NCBI GenBank assembly: GCA_023249635.1
Contig: JAHFCH010000041.1
Location: forward strand, 1 to 37,523
Direction: 5' to 3'
From: Fibrobacterota bacterium
GTDB lineage: Bacteria > Fibrobacterota > Fibrobacteria > UBA11236
Length of the DNA: 37,523 bases
Part shown: piece after piece, positions 8,945 through 15,852 of the stretch
Layout of the letters: each line of letters starts with the position of its first letter
How positions within the stretch are numbered: position 1 is the first letter of the stretch
Made by a program: the position numbers and the translations under genes
Notes under the pieces: model-generated
Seen by the model: the letters and a program-made list of their open reading frames with translations, nothing else
What the model was told of the DNA's origin: nothing
The model's database searches: none

Positions 8945-8973
8945 AATATAACATATAAAACTGATAGGGACAA
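8945..8973 (-). promoter_or_regulatory. Sigma70-type promoter of rrf2-cysH-cysK-moeB
   Basis: On the minus strand TTGTCC (8968-8973) is followed after 17 nt by TATATT (8945-8950). The predicted transcription start falls at or within a few bases of the rrf2 ATG at 8938, so the message may have almost no leader. The AT-rich spacer could also be where the Rrf2 protein binds its own promoter; no clean palindrome is obvious. Confidence 0.6.
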
Positions 8974-9077
8974 TATGGATAAGGCTGGAATCCCTTAAAA
9001 TGGGCGCCTCGGGCACACTCTCAAGCGCCGCCGGCGCTACCTGGGGGCTTCCGCGAAATCCTAAGTTTAGCATCCCC

Positions 9078-11087
9078 ATGACCGCCATCATCCACCGTCT
9101 CGCGCCCGCCACCATCCATAAAATCGCCGCGGGCGAAGTCATCGAACGACCCGCCAACGTGGTCAAGGAGCTTATCGAGAACGCCTTGGACGCGGGTGCC
9201 ACCAAGATCGCCATTGCCATCGAAGAAGGCGGTCTCGATCTCATCCGCGTGAGCGACAACGGCAAGGGCATGGTCCGCGCCGATGCCGAAAACGCATGGC
9301 TGCCGCATACCACCAGCAAGATCCTCGAAGCCGACGATTTGCAATACGTGGCCAGCTATGGGTTCCGCGGCGAGGCCTTGTGCAGCATGGCCGCCGTGGC
9401 CGAACTCACTATCGAAACCCGCCATGCCGCCGAGGCCACCGGCATCGCCATCACCGTTTCCGATTCGCAGGAGATGGGCAGCCGCGAGGTGGCGCGCAAC
9501 CCCGGTACCACCATCACGGTGCGGAACCTGTTCATGCACAGCCCGGCGCGGCGCAAATTCATGGGCTCCGGCAAGAACGAGGCCGCCCGCATCGCCAACG
9601 TGGTCAGCCGCGTGGCCTTGGCCCATCCCGGCGCGGCCTTCAAGCTTATCGACAAAGGCCGCGAGCTGCTCAACCTCACCGAAGGAACCCTCAAGCATCG
9701 CGTGGGCGAAGTGTTGGGATTCAATATCGCCGGAGAACTGATCCCGGTCGATTGGACCGACGGGCTTAACGGCGCGGGAGGACCGCTGGCCGGTCGCGGA
9801 GCCATCCATGTGGAAGGTTTCATCTGCGTTCCGCAGCAGGCGCGCCTGCGTTCCACCCACCAGTATTTCTTCATCAACCGCCGCGCCATCCAAAGCGGCC
9901 TCATTGCCCGTTCCCTGGCGCAAAGCTACGACGTGCTGCCCCCCGGGCGCTTTCCCATGGCGGCCCTGTACCTCACCTTGCCTCCCGAAGAGGTGGACGT
10001 GAACGTCCATCCCACCAAAAAGGAAGTCCGCTTCCTCAATGAAAGCCGCATCTTCTGGTCCATCGCCCAGGCGGTAAAGGTCTCGCTCCGCAAGGTCGCC
10101 GACATGCCCTCGCTGGACCTGTCCGAACCGCAGCAGGCCGCGCCCGGTTTCGCATCCGGCGCTTCCCCCGATTCCGCCGATCCCTCCGCATATGCTCCCG
10201 GACCCTTGGAGTTGGCTACCGATCTCGGGGAGCCGGGACCGCCCCGTCGGCCCGATCTCGCCCCGGCCTTCCGCTTCGTTCCTCCCGCTTCCAACCCCGC
10301 CGAGCCCGGTGATTCCTCCGGGGAGGGCTTCCCGCGCGCCAAGGTAACCGACACGTTACTGGGGCGGGGGCAAGGCCCCGAGGCCCACAACCAGATTCGC
10401 CTGTTCCCGGCGGCGGCCGCCGGCGCGCAGGGACCGGTATCCCGCTTCTTCCCGGGAGAAGAGCCCGGACCCGGCGGCGCCGTAAAGACCCGCGCTTCCG
10501 ACGTCCCCTTCCTGCAATTGCACAACGGCTTCATCCTCTTCGGCGTCGAGAGCGGATTGATGATGGTCAATCAGCAGGCCGCCCATGAGCGGGTACTGTT
10601 CGAAAAGGCCCTGGAGGAGATGAACCAGGCGGGTCGTTTCTCTTCCCAGCAATTGCTTTTCCCCGAAGTGCTGGAACTGCCTCCTGCCGATAGCGTCTTC
10701 CTGGAAGAGCACATCGATCGGCTGCAGGCGCTGGGTTTCGATCTGGAATCGTTCGGGGGCAACGCCTTCCAATTGCGCGGCCTGCCCATGGAAGTCAAGC
10801 CCGACCAGGGCCGGCGCGTAGTCCACGAAATGCTCGAAGGCCTGCTGCGTCCCGAACGCGCCGGCATGGGTCCCGCACCGCGCGGCGAGGAATTCCAGCA
10901 ACGCCTGGCGCGCGTCTATGCCCGCGTGGCGGCGGTGAAGCTGGGCGATCACCTGGACTATCCCCAGGTGGCCGCCCTCATCGACAGCCTCTTCGCGACC
11001 CAGAATCCCTACGTGTCTCCGGCTGGCGCGCCCATCGTGGTGCGGTTCTCGTTGGACGAGATTCATCGGAAGTTCGGGCTGAAGTAA
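9078..11087 (+). CDS. mutL: DNA mismatch repair protein MutL
   Basis: The protein has 669 residues from the ATG at 9078, the MTAIIHRLAPATIHKIAAGEVIERP start that matches the family; the frame extension to 9000 is not conserved. The GHKL ATPase is intact: ENALDAGA (34-41), DNGKGM (60-65), GFRGEAL (95-101), then the transducer domain with VNVHPTKKEVRF. A Pro/Ala-rich linker follows (about 350-470), then a C-terminal dimerisation domain. In endonuclease-type MutL this carries DQHAxxE and CPHGRP motifs. Here they read NQQAAHE (N498) and SPAGAP (S647-P652), and the Cys-containing AC helix motif is also absent. The protein therefore probably matches MutS and couples ATP use to repair without nicking DNA itself. 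No mutS or mutH is in the window. Confidence 0.95.
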   Translation: MTAIIHRLAPATIHKIAAGEVIERPANVVKELIENALDAGATKIAIAIEEGGLDLIRVSDNGKGMVRADAENAWLPHTTSKILEADDLQYVASYGFRGEALCSMAAVAELTIETRHAAEATGIAITVSDSQEMGSREVARNPGTTITVRNLFMHSPARRKFMGSGKNEAARIANVVSRVALAHPGAAFKLIDKGRELLNLTEGTLKHRVGEVLGFNIAGELIPVDWTDGLNGAGGPLAGRGAIHVEGFICVPQQARLRSTHQYFFINRRAIQSGLIARSLAQSYDVLPPGRFPMAALYLTLPPEEVDVNVHPTKKEVRFLNESRIFWSIAQAVKVSLRKVADMPSLDLSEPQQAAPGFASGASPDSADPSAYAPGPLELATDLGEPGPPRRPDLAPAFRFVPPASNPAEPGDSSGEGFPRAKVTDTLLGRGQGPEAHNQIRLFPAAAAGAQGPVSRFFPGEEPGPGGAVKTRASDVPFLQLHNGFILFGVESGLMMVNQQAAHERVLFEKALEEMNQAGRFSSQQLLFPEVLELPPADSVFLEEHIDRLQALGFDLESFGGNAFQLRGLPMEVKPDQGRRVVHEMLEGLLRPERAGMGPAPRGEEFQQRLARVYARVAAVKLGDHLDYPQVAALIDSLFATQNPYVSPAGAPIVVRFSLDEIHRKFGLK

Positions 11088-11144
11088 GAGCTGTCCGGGG
11101 CGGGGAAGGGCCGGCAGATCCATTGAGCGAATCTGCGCGACAGC

Positions 11145-11245
11145 GTCGGGCGTCGGGCGTACGGGGCGAAGCGCCCCTAGGCGTCGGGCGTTAAGAATAA
11201 TGCGCGCATTTTCTTAACGCCCGACGCCCGACGCCCGACGCCTAG
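11145..11245. repeat. Inverted heptamer element A (GTCGGGC x3 / GCCCGAC x3)
   Basis: The left arm holds GTCGGGC at 11145-11151 and 11152-11158, then after a small GGGGCG/CGCCCC hairpin a third copy at 11183-11189. The right arm has three contiguous reverse-complement copies at 11219-11239. Positions 11180-11197 and 11211-11228 are perfectly complementary over 18 bp, and the core between them contains the 12-bp palindrome AATGCGCGCATT. The arms can also pair in a shifted register (11177-11190 with 11232-11245). The element lies between mutL and the next plus-strand gene. Its function is unknown; transcription termination or DNA-structure roles are possible. Confidence 0.85.
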
Positions 11246-11363
11246 CGCTATGCCTACTCCTCCGCCGCTGCTCCAAGTTTCACTTCAAGTTCTCCCATAG
11301 CTCTTGCCGAAAATCGGTCCTACGCACCTTCACTTCCGCCGTTCAAAGGCCGATAATAAGGGC

Positions 11364-12041
11364 ATGCAAACCTTACTCAAAACCTTGCTTGCGCTGTCCC
11401 TCGGACTCGGATTCCTGGCCCTGGATGCCCGCGCCCAGGATCCCGCCGCGGCTGCGGCGGCCGCGCCCGCCAAGAAACCTACCGTGGCTTTCCTCGGCCT
11501 TACCGAGGGTTCCGATCCGCAGGTATGCGACGCCATCACCAAGCGCATCCGCCGGGAGTTGGGGGCCGATAGCGCATTGACCTCCGTCTCCAGCGAGCAG
11601 GTGGAAATGTTGTACGCCAAAGGCGTGCTGCGCGCCCCCGATGCGCGTCCCGAAGATCCGGGCGCGGTCTCCAAGGCCCTGAAGGCCGAATACTTTGCCT
11701 ACGGAACGTTGGAGCGCATCGCGGTTACTTCCAAGCGCACCTGGTGGAAGCCCTGGTCGACCAAGGTCGCGTGGAAGCAGGGCATGCGTCTGCATGTCAT
11801 CGATGGGACCAAGGGCGTCGTTGCCTTCGACGGCTTGGTCGACGCCATCATGCCGGAAACCAATTGGCTCGATCCCGAAGAGGATTGGGGGATGATTCCC
11901 CCGCTGGAACGCGAAGGGCGCTTGCGCGCCATGGCCGAAGCCATCTCGGTGGAATCGGCGAAGTCGCTGGCCAAAACGGTCAAGGACAAGGCCGCGGCCG
12001 CGGGGACCCCGCCTTCCGCGGCACCCGCCTCCCCGGGCTGA
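11364..12041 (+). CDS. Secreted protein of unknown function, CsgG/TolB-N-like
   Basis: The 225-residue product has a clear Sec signal peptide (MQTLLKTLLALSLGLGFLA, cleavage probably after DARA), then a low-complexity Ala/Pro stretch. The segment KPTVAFLGLTEGSDPQVCDAITKRIRRELG and the following VSSEQVEMLYAKG look like the strand-helix start of CsgG, LpoB and TolB N-terminal domains, which begin with a VAVLxF strand and a helix ending in an RxELxxxxxxxVS pattern. That is a resemblance, not a proven homology. A YFAYGTLERI strand and several Trp residues (TWWKPWSTKVAWK) follow. The tail is Ala/Pro-rich. It is likely periplasmic or envelope-attached. The start at ATG 11364 fits the signal peptide; the frame extension to 11304 does not. 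A bidirectional terminator follows. Confidence 0.72.
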   Translation: MQTLLKTLLALSLGLGFLALDARAQDPAAAAAAAPAKKPTVAFLGLTEGSDPQVCDAITKRIRRELGADSALTSVSSEQVEMLYAKGVLRAPDARPEDPGAVSKALKAEYFAYGTLERIAVTSKRTWWKPWSTKVAWKQGMRLHVIDGTKGVVAFDGLVDAIMPETNWLDPEEDWGMIPPLEREGRLRAMAEAISVESAKSLAKTVKDKAAAAGTPPSAAPASPG

Positions 12042-12076
12042 ACTACATCCGCCAAAGGGCGACTGGAAAATCCCAT

Positions 12077-12111
12077 AAAAAGAAAACCCGGACCTTACGG
12101 CCCGGGTTTTT
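12077..12111. terminator. Bidirectional intrinsic terminator
   Basis: AAAACCCGG (12083-12091) pairs with CCGGGTTTT (12102-12110) around a 10-nt loop. An A-rich run lies on the left and a T run on the right, so it can work on either strand. It sits between the converging secreted-protein gene and the zinc-ribbon gene. Confidence 0.85.
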
Positions 12112-12142
12112 CATTTCCGGATGGAATCGCCGGGATTCCGCT

Positions 12143-12859
12143 CTAGTCTTCTTTCCAGACCAGAATGCTGCCGCAGCTTTCGCAGGTGAGCAGGGAGTTC
12201 TTCTTCGAAATTTCGATCACGCGTTGGGGCGTCTGGGTGCGGTTGCAGACCAGGCAGGCCTTTTGATTGCGGTTGATGGCCGCGATCACGTTGGGATTGC
12301 CACGGCGCTTGACCACGCGGTCGTACACGGCCAGGACCTTCTTGTTGATCTTGTCGCGGGGCGCGTCGGCCTTGGAGGTTTCCGCCGCCATCTTGTCCTC
12401 GATGCCGTTCAGCTCCTCGATGAGCTTGTTCAGTTCGGGCCCGTTGGCGTCCATCACGGTCTTGTAGGCGGTGTCCGAGGCTTCCTTTTCCTTCAGCAGG
12501 TTCTCGAGAATCTGCTGGAAATGGATCACGTTGGCCTGGGAATTGTCGATGTTGCGCTTGTGGGTCGCGATTTCCAAGTGCACCGCATCGTACTCGCGGT
12601 TGGTGCTGATGGCTTCCAGGCGCTTGTTGCTCTCGGTGAGATTGGCCTGCTCCTGAACGGAGAGGTCCTGGTTCTCGGTGATCTTGATCTTGGTTTCGGC
12701 GATGGCAGCATCGGTTTTTTCGGCGTTGCCCTTTTCCCGTTCAATGTCATCCTTCAAGGTCTGGATCCGGACGGGCAGATCCTTCTTCGTGAGCTTAAGT
12801 TCGTAGACTTTCTTGTCCACCGCCGAGAGCTCTAAAAGGTACTGTAAATCCTCTTGCAT
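12143..12859 (-). CDS. C4-type zinc-ribbon coiled-coil protein (COG1579-like)
   Basis: The 238-residue protein is a long charged coiled coil (about residues 5-180) followed by a C-terminal zinc ribbon with two CxxC pairs, CLVC and CESC. This is the layout of the COG1579 family (CdsZ/HP0958/CT398-type), which has been linked to nucleic-acid binding, sigma-54 contacts and secretion in different bacteria; its role here is not settled. The phrase ISTNREYDAVHLEI matches the family's conserved TNREYxALxxEI block. The preferred start is ATG 12859 (MQEDLQYLLELSAVDKK), where homology begins; the frame extension to 12934 passes through a hairpin repeat. It is convergent with the secreted CsgG-like gene, with a shared terminator. 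Confidence 0.85.
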   Translation of the reverse strand: MQEDLQYLLELSAVDKKVYELKLTKKDLPVRIQTLKDDIEREKGNAEKTDAAIAETKIKITENQDLSVQEQANLTESNKRLEAISTNREYDAVHLEIATHKRNIDNSQANVIHFQQILENLLKEKEASDTAYKTVMDANGPELNKLIEELNGIEDKMAAETSKADAPRDKINKKVLAVYDRVVKRRGNPNVIAAINRNQKACLVCNRTQTPQRVIEISKKNSLLTCESCGSILVWKED

Positions 12860-12886
12860 CCTGAATACCTGACTTTTAGTGTAGTG

Positions 12887-12938
12887 AGGCTCGCAGCTCC
12901 GGAGTTTGCTTCGCAAATTCCACGCTGCTCGCAATCAA
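12887..12938. repeat. REP-like imperfect repeat, copy 1
   Basis: Positions 12906-12938 match 14447-14479 in 27 of 33 bases without gaps. The segment folds into a hairpin: GGAGTTTGC (12901-12909) opposite GCAAATTCC (12913-12921), with loop TTC. It lies about 50 nt upstream of the zinc-ribbon gene start. On the minus strand both copies read LIAS(S/R)VEFA(K/Q)Q in the same frame, so most differences fall at third codon positions, though no real gene is seen. Confidence 0.55.
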
Positions 12939-12958
12939 TATTCCATTAAGCAAACTAG

Positions 12959-12991
12959 AAAAAAACCCGCATACGTCTTTTTCCGTGCGGG
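12959..12991 (-). terminator. Intrinsic terminator downstream of rplY-pth
   Basis: On the minus strand CCCGCACG-type stem (CCCGCA at 12966-12971 opposite TGCGGG at 12986-12991) is followed by seven T residues (complement of 12959-12965). It lies 130 nt after the pth stop codon. The intervening 12992-13120 contains no recognised gene. Confidence 0.8.
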
Positions 12992-13120
12992 CGCCCATCC
13001 GAGGCCGGTATCCGCGCGGTTTGGGTCCCACCTCAAAGGCGGGCGCGCACGGCACCGTATTCCGAAAAAGATAAAATAACGGGGTTTGGCCTGCAATGGC
13101 CGGCGGCCACGCCGCTGATA

Positions 13121-13690
13121 TTAAGGCGTGCCGCGACGGTTGAATTCAGATCCCGCGCGCTCCCAACCTTGGGTCAAGCCGGTCTCTACTATGCTTTTGG
13201 CCTGGGTCAGTACCGAATCCAGTACTTTCGCCTCCTCCTGGCCGTACTTGCGCAGTACGAAATCGGCGCGGTCCTGCTCAGGCGGGAAGGGCCCCACGCC
13301 AATGCGTATCCGCGTGAACTCGTCGCCGCAATGCTCCATGAGATCGCGCAGACCGTTGTGGCCCCCATGGCTGCCCTTGGTCCGGATGCGGACGGCTCCG
13401 ATGTCCAGGTAGATATCGTCTACGGCAACGATCAGGTTACGGGGGGAGACCTTATAGAAGGCCAGCAGGCCCTGGGCGGCCTCACCGGAAAGATTCATGA
13501 AGGTTATGGGCTTTGCGATGAGCAGAGGTTTGCCGGCAAGGGTGACACGGCAGGCGAGGCTCTTGGACTCGGTCTTCCATGAGCCCGCGCCCAAAGCCTC
13601 CGCCACGCGATCGGCGAAATCGAAGCCGATATTGTGGCGGGTGCGATCGTACTTGGGGCCCGGATTCCCGAGCCCCAGGAGGATGTGCAC
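13121..13690 (-). CDS. pth: Peptidyl-tRNA hydrolase
   Basis: Pth releases tRNA from stalled peptidyl-tRNA by cleaving the ester bond, in the cytoplasm. The 189-residue sequence has the complete bacterial family pattern: GLGNPGPKYDRTRHNIGF with N9 and the catalytic H19, PITFMNLSG with N66, the VAVDDIYLDIG block with the conserved Asp pair D91-D92, and GSHGGHNGL with N112. Length is normal. It begins 3 nt after the rplY stop, so the two are co-transcribed and probably translationally coupled, a pairing common in bacteria. A hairpin overlaps its stop codon (CACGCC/GGCGTG, 13109-13130) and an intrinsic terminator lies 130 nt downstream. Confidence 0.97.
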   Translation of the reverse strand: MHILLGLGNPGPKYDRTRHNIGFDFADRVAEALGAGSWKTESKSLACRVTLAGKPLLIAKPITFMNLSGEAAQGLLAFYKVSPRNLIVAVDDIYLDIGAVRIRTKGSHGGHNGLRDLMEHCGDEFTRIRIGVGPFPPEQDRADFVLRKYGQEEAKVLDSVLTQAKSIVETGLTQGWERAGSEFNRRGTP

Positions 13691-13693
13691 GGC

Positions 13694-14368
13694 TTACTTC
13701 TTGTCCTTCTTGTCGTCCTTCTTCTCTTCCTTTTTGTCGCCGGGCTTGCCTGCGGCGGCGGCAGGCGCAGCGGCGGCCGCGGGAGCGGCTGCGGCGACCG
13801 GGGTTTCTTCTTCCGCCTTACCGGTGGTCACGCCGTACAGGGCGGTCTTGCCGGGGGTGACGAAGGTACCCTTCTCGAACTTCAGGTCCTTGACGTAGAT
13901 GATGGTGCCCGAGCGGATTTCCGAGACGTCCATTTCGAACTTCTCGGGGATGTCCTGCACCTTGGCGCGCAGCTTGACGAACTTCTTCATCACGGAGAAC
14001 ACGCCGCCCTCGGTCTTTACGCCGTAAGGCATGCCGAACGTGAGCACGGGAACGTTGACGACTACCGAATGCTCGTTGTCCACGCGCAGGAAGTCGATGT
14101 GGACGAGGTCCTTGCGGATGGGGTCGCGCTCGACGGCCTTGATCAGCACCTGCTGGGAGCTGCCGTCGGCGATGGACAAGTCGATGACGTGGTTGCGCTG
14201 CGCGAGATGCGGACGCATGTCGACGGCGGTGACTTCCACCAACTCGGGCTCCTTGTCGAGGCCGTAGATGATGGCGGGGCAACGGCCCTCTTTGCGCATC
14301 ACGTTGAGGAAGGACTTGGTGGACTTGACGCGCTTCTTGGCGCTGAGGGCGATCTTAGGGGCTGCCAT
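13694..14368 (-). CDS. rplY: 50S ribosomal protein L25/general stress protein Ctc
   Basis: The 224-residue protein has the L25 5S rRNA-binding domain at the N-terminus (SLNVMRKEGRCPAIIYGL-type pattern, seen here as SFLNVMRKEGRCPAIIYG), the VIDLSIADGSSQQVLIKAVERDPIRKDLVHIDF block, and a C-terminal beta domain with FVKLRAKVQDIPEKFEMDVSEIRSG. This makes it the long Ctc-type rather than the short E. coli type. After about residue 185 it turns into an Ala/Pro-rich linker and a Lys/Asp/Glu tail, an extension seen in other Ctc proteins but unusually low in complexity. It lies in the order tRNA-Gln, rplY, pth. The upstream 14369-14495 holds a hairpin repeat (copy 2) and no clear ribosome binding site beyond AGGAATCC. 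Confidence 0.95.
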   Translation of the reverse strand: MAAPKIALSAKKRVKSTKSFLNVMRKEGRCPAIIYGLDKEPELVEVTAVDMRPHLAQRNHVIDLSIADGSSQQVLIKAVERDPIRKDLVHIDFLRVDNEHSVVVNVPVLTFGMPYGVKTEGGVFSVMKKFVKLRAKVQDIPEKFEMDVSEIRSGTIIYVKDLKFEKGTFVTPGKTALYGVTTGKAEEETPVAAAAPAAAAAPAAAAGKPGDKKEEKKDDKKDKK

Positions 14369-14435
14369 GACGGATTCCTATTCTGATGCCGGTATCCATG
14401 CGGCCATGGCATGTCTTCCCGACGTATTATGCTCA

Positions 14436-14479
14436 CCGAGCGAGGCTTGCTGCGCAAACTCCACACGGCTCGCGATTAA
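14436..14479. repeat. REP-like imperfect repeat, copy 2
   Basis: Positions 14447-14479 are the partner of copy 1 (27 of 33 identical). The stem is weaker here (GCTTGC against GCAAAC around TGC). It sits between tRNA-Gln and rplY, about 80 nt upstream of the rplY start, in the same orientation relative to the downstream minus-strand gene as copy 1. Confidence 0.55.
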
Positions 14480-14495
14480 ATGGCCACTCCATCGG

Positions 14496-14570
14496 TGGTT
14501 GGGGCGGCAGGATTCGAACCTGCGAATAACGGAGCCAAAGACCGTTGTCTTACCACTTGACGACGCCCCA
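14496..14570 (-). tRNA. tRNA-Gln (anticodon TTG)
   Basis: The 75-nt gene includes an encoded CCA end. On the minus strand the acceptor stem is TGGGGCG with CGCCCCA, discriminator A, then CCA. The T-loop is GGTTCGAATCC, the D-arm GTCAAGTGGTAAGAC, and the anticodon loop CTTTGGC gives TTG for glutamine. The anticodon stem ACGGT/TCCGT has a T-T mismatch next to the loop. The gene lies between ispE and rplY, an arrangement also known from pseudomonads, where prs is normally present as well. A well-formed promoter lies immediately upstream. Confidence 0.95.
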
Positions 14571-14584
14571 CCGATGGGCGCGGA

Positions 14585-14613
14585 AATGTAGGAAGAATTG
14601 CGGGGGGAGACAA
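14585..14613 (-). promoter_or_regulatory. Promoter of tRNA-Gln (and probably rplY-pth)
   Basis: On the minus strand TTGTCT (14608-14613) is followed after 17 nt by TACATT (14585-14590). The start would fall about 8 nt before the tRNA 5' end at 14570. The -35 TTGTC core is the same as in the rrf2 promoter. Confidence 0.65.
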
Positions 14614-14672
14614 CGGATAAGAGGCGGAATTGGGGGAATTTAGAAGGATTTGGAGGGGCACAGGCTTGGAGA

Positions 14673-14808
14673 AGCATACCGTCGGGCGTCGGGCGTCGGG
14701 CGTCGGGCGCGAAAACCGGAAATTATAGCGTGCCGTTACACCGGTTTTCTGCGGCCGCAGAGTGCGGAAAAAGTTTTACGCCCGACGCCCGACGCCAAAC
14801 GGTATGCT
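14673..14808. repeat. Inverted heptamer element B (GTCGGGC x4 / GCCCGAC x2)
   Basis: The element is bounded by perfect 8-bp inverted ends, AGCATACC (14673-14680) and GGTATGCT (14801-14808). Inside the left end are four tandem GTCGGGC units (14681-14708); before the right end are two GCCCGAC units (14780-14793) and a degenerate GCCAAAC. The 71-nt middle contains a second inverted pair, GAAAACCGG and CCGGTTTTC, and the palindrome CTGCGGCCGCAG. It lies between ispE and the tRNA-Gln promoter. No coding capacity is seen. Confidence 0.85.
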
Positions 14809-14861
14809 GGAACGGGGACTGCCTTATCAAGTTCTTTGGGTCTTACTCCAAAACGGTCTTG

Positions 14862-15725
14862 TCAGCTCGCGAACTCCGCCACGCAGGAAAACCTGCACTC
14901 CGCCTTGATCGCTGCTAGGCATTCCTCTGCCTTGCCCCTCTCCCGGAACAGGCTGAACACGCTTGCTCCGCTCCCGCTCAGCAAAGTCTTGATCGGACCG
15001 AATGCGTGCATCTTTCCGGACAACGCATCGATCTGGGGAAAGTGCTTGCGCATGGGGGCGTCGAAGTCATTGCGCATCACCTGATAGAACTCCCAGTCCT
15101 CGAAGTAGGTCACGTACAGGGCCTTGAAGCGCGCCCATTCCTGTTTCCGCTTGGGATCCAGCTGGCCGTAGGCCCAGCCGGTTTCGACGCGGCATTGGGG
15201 CGTGCCGATGACGATGTGGAACGGATAGGGATCCGGGGCGGCTTGCAGCTTTTCCCCGATGCCTTCCCCGAAATAGCAGCCGCCGAAAAGGAAGAAGGGC
15301 ACGTCGGCCCCCAACTTGGCGGCGACGGGGAGCAATTCCTGTTCGGTGAGTCCGAGTTTCCAGATACGATTGCACAATTGCAAGGCGGCCGCCGCGTTGG
15401 AACTGCCGCCGCCGAGCCCGGCGCCGGTAGGCAGGATTTTGGCGAGGGAAAAATGCATCCCCATATCCGCCCGTACCCGCTCCGGAAAGGATGCGCGCAG
15501 CAGCTTGGCGGCCTTGATGACCAGGTTGTCTTCCGGCGAAGCCGTGATGCCATCGCCGCCCGCGAGGGTGAGAGAATCGGCGGGCTCGGCACTCAGCCGG
15601 TCGCCGCAATCCACGGTCTGGAACAGCGTGCCCAGATTGTGGTAGCCGTCCGGCCTGCGATCGCGGATTTCCAGAAACAGGTTGATTTTCCCGAAGCAGG
15701 GAACGGTCTCGGCGGATGCGCTCAT
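14862..15725 (-). CDS. ispE: 4-diphosphocytidyl-2-C-methyl-D-erythritol kinase
   Basis: IspE is the GHMP-family kinase of the non-mevalonate isoprenoid pathway, phosphorylating CDP-methylerythritol. The 287-residue protein has the N-terminal FGKINLFLEIRDRRPDGYHNLGTLFQTVD with the catalytic-region lysine, the ATP loop LPTGAGLGGGSSNAAAAL (about 98-115), LGADVPFFLFGG with the conserved aspartate, and the third GHMP motif TLLSGSGASVFSLF. Length is normal. The start at 15725 (MSASAETVPCFGKINLF) is the first good ATG. It heads the minus-strand group ispE, tRNA-Gln, rplY, pth, but the heptamer element and a separate tRNA promoter lie between, so the genes probably form two transcripts. The AT-rich 15726-15852 region is shared with the divergent argF promoter. 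Confidence 0.95.
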   Translation of the reverse strand: MSASAETVPCFGKINLFLEIRDRRPDGYHNLGTLFQTVDCGDRLSAEPADSLTLAGGDGITASPEDNLVIKAAKLLRASFPERVRADMGMHFSLAKILPTGAGLGGGSSNAAAALQLCNRIWKLGLTEQELLPVAAKLGADVPFFLFGGCYFGEGIGEKLQAAPDPYPFHIVIGTPQCRVETGWAYGQLDPKRKQEWARFKALYVTYFEDWEFYQVMRNDFDAPMRKHFPQIDALSGKMHAFGPIKTLLSGSGASVFSLFRERGKAEECLAAIKAECRFSCVAEFAS

Positions 15726-15787
15726 GGCGGGGTTAAAATTAGCTTTTATTATTTATAAGATTTATGCCATATTGCCCCGGAAACCGG

Positions 15788-15817
15788 TTGTTCCCGTGGC
15801 TTCGATTAACCTATAAT
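15788..15817 (+). promoter_or_regulatory. Promoter of argF and probably the downstream KaiC-like operon
   Basis: TTGTTC (15788-15793), 18 nt, then a perfect TATAAT (15812-15817). The transcription start would be near 15824, giving a leader of about 29 nt with AGGTAAC before the argF ATG at 15853. Confidence 0.72.
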
Positions 15818-15852
15818 CACCGGATATTCCACTTCCCCTTCCACCAGGTAAC

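Noticed and set aside
11110-11137. GCAGAT/ATCTGC hairpin as the mutL terminator
   Set aside because: Only a short stem, with a long loop and no T run.
14378-14677. Minus-strand open frame running across tRNA-Gln
   Set aside because: It reads through the tRNA and its promoter, so it is not a gene; part of its translation is the repeat also found near 12906.
14750-14761. CTGCGGCCGCAG palindrome as a protein binding site
   Set aside because: A 12-bp GC-only-type palindrome is expected now and then in such GC-rich DNA; it is treated as part of element B.
11145-14808. GTCGGGC arrays as CRISPR
   Set aside because: The units are 7 bp and contiguous with no unique spacers, and no cas genes are present.
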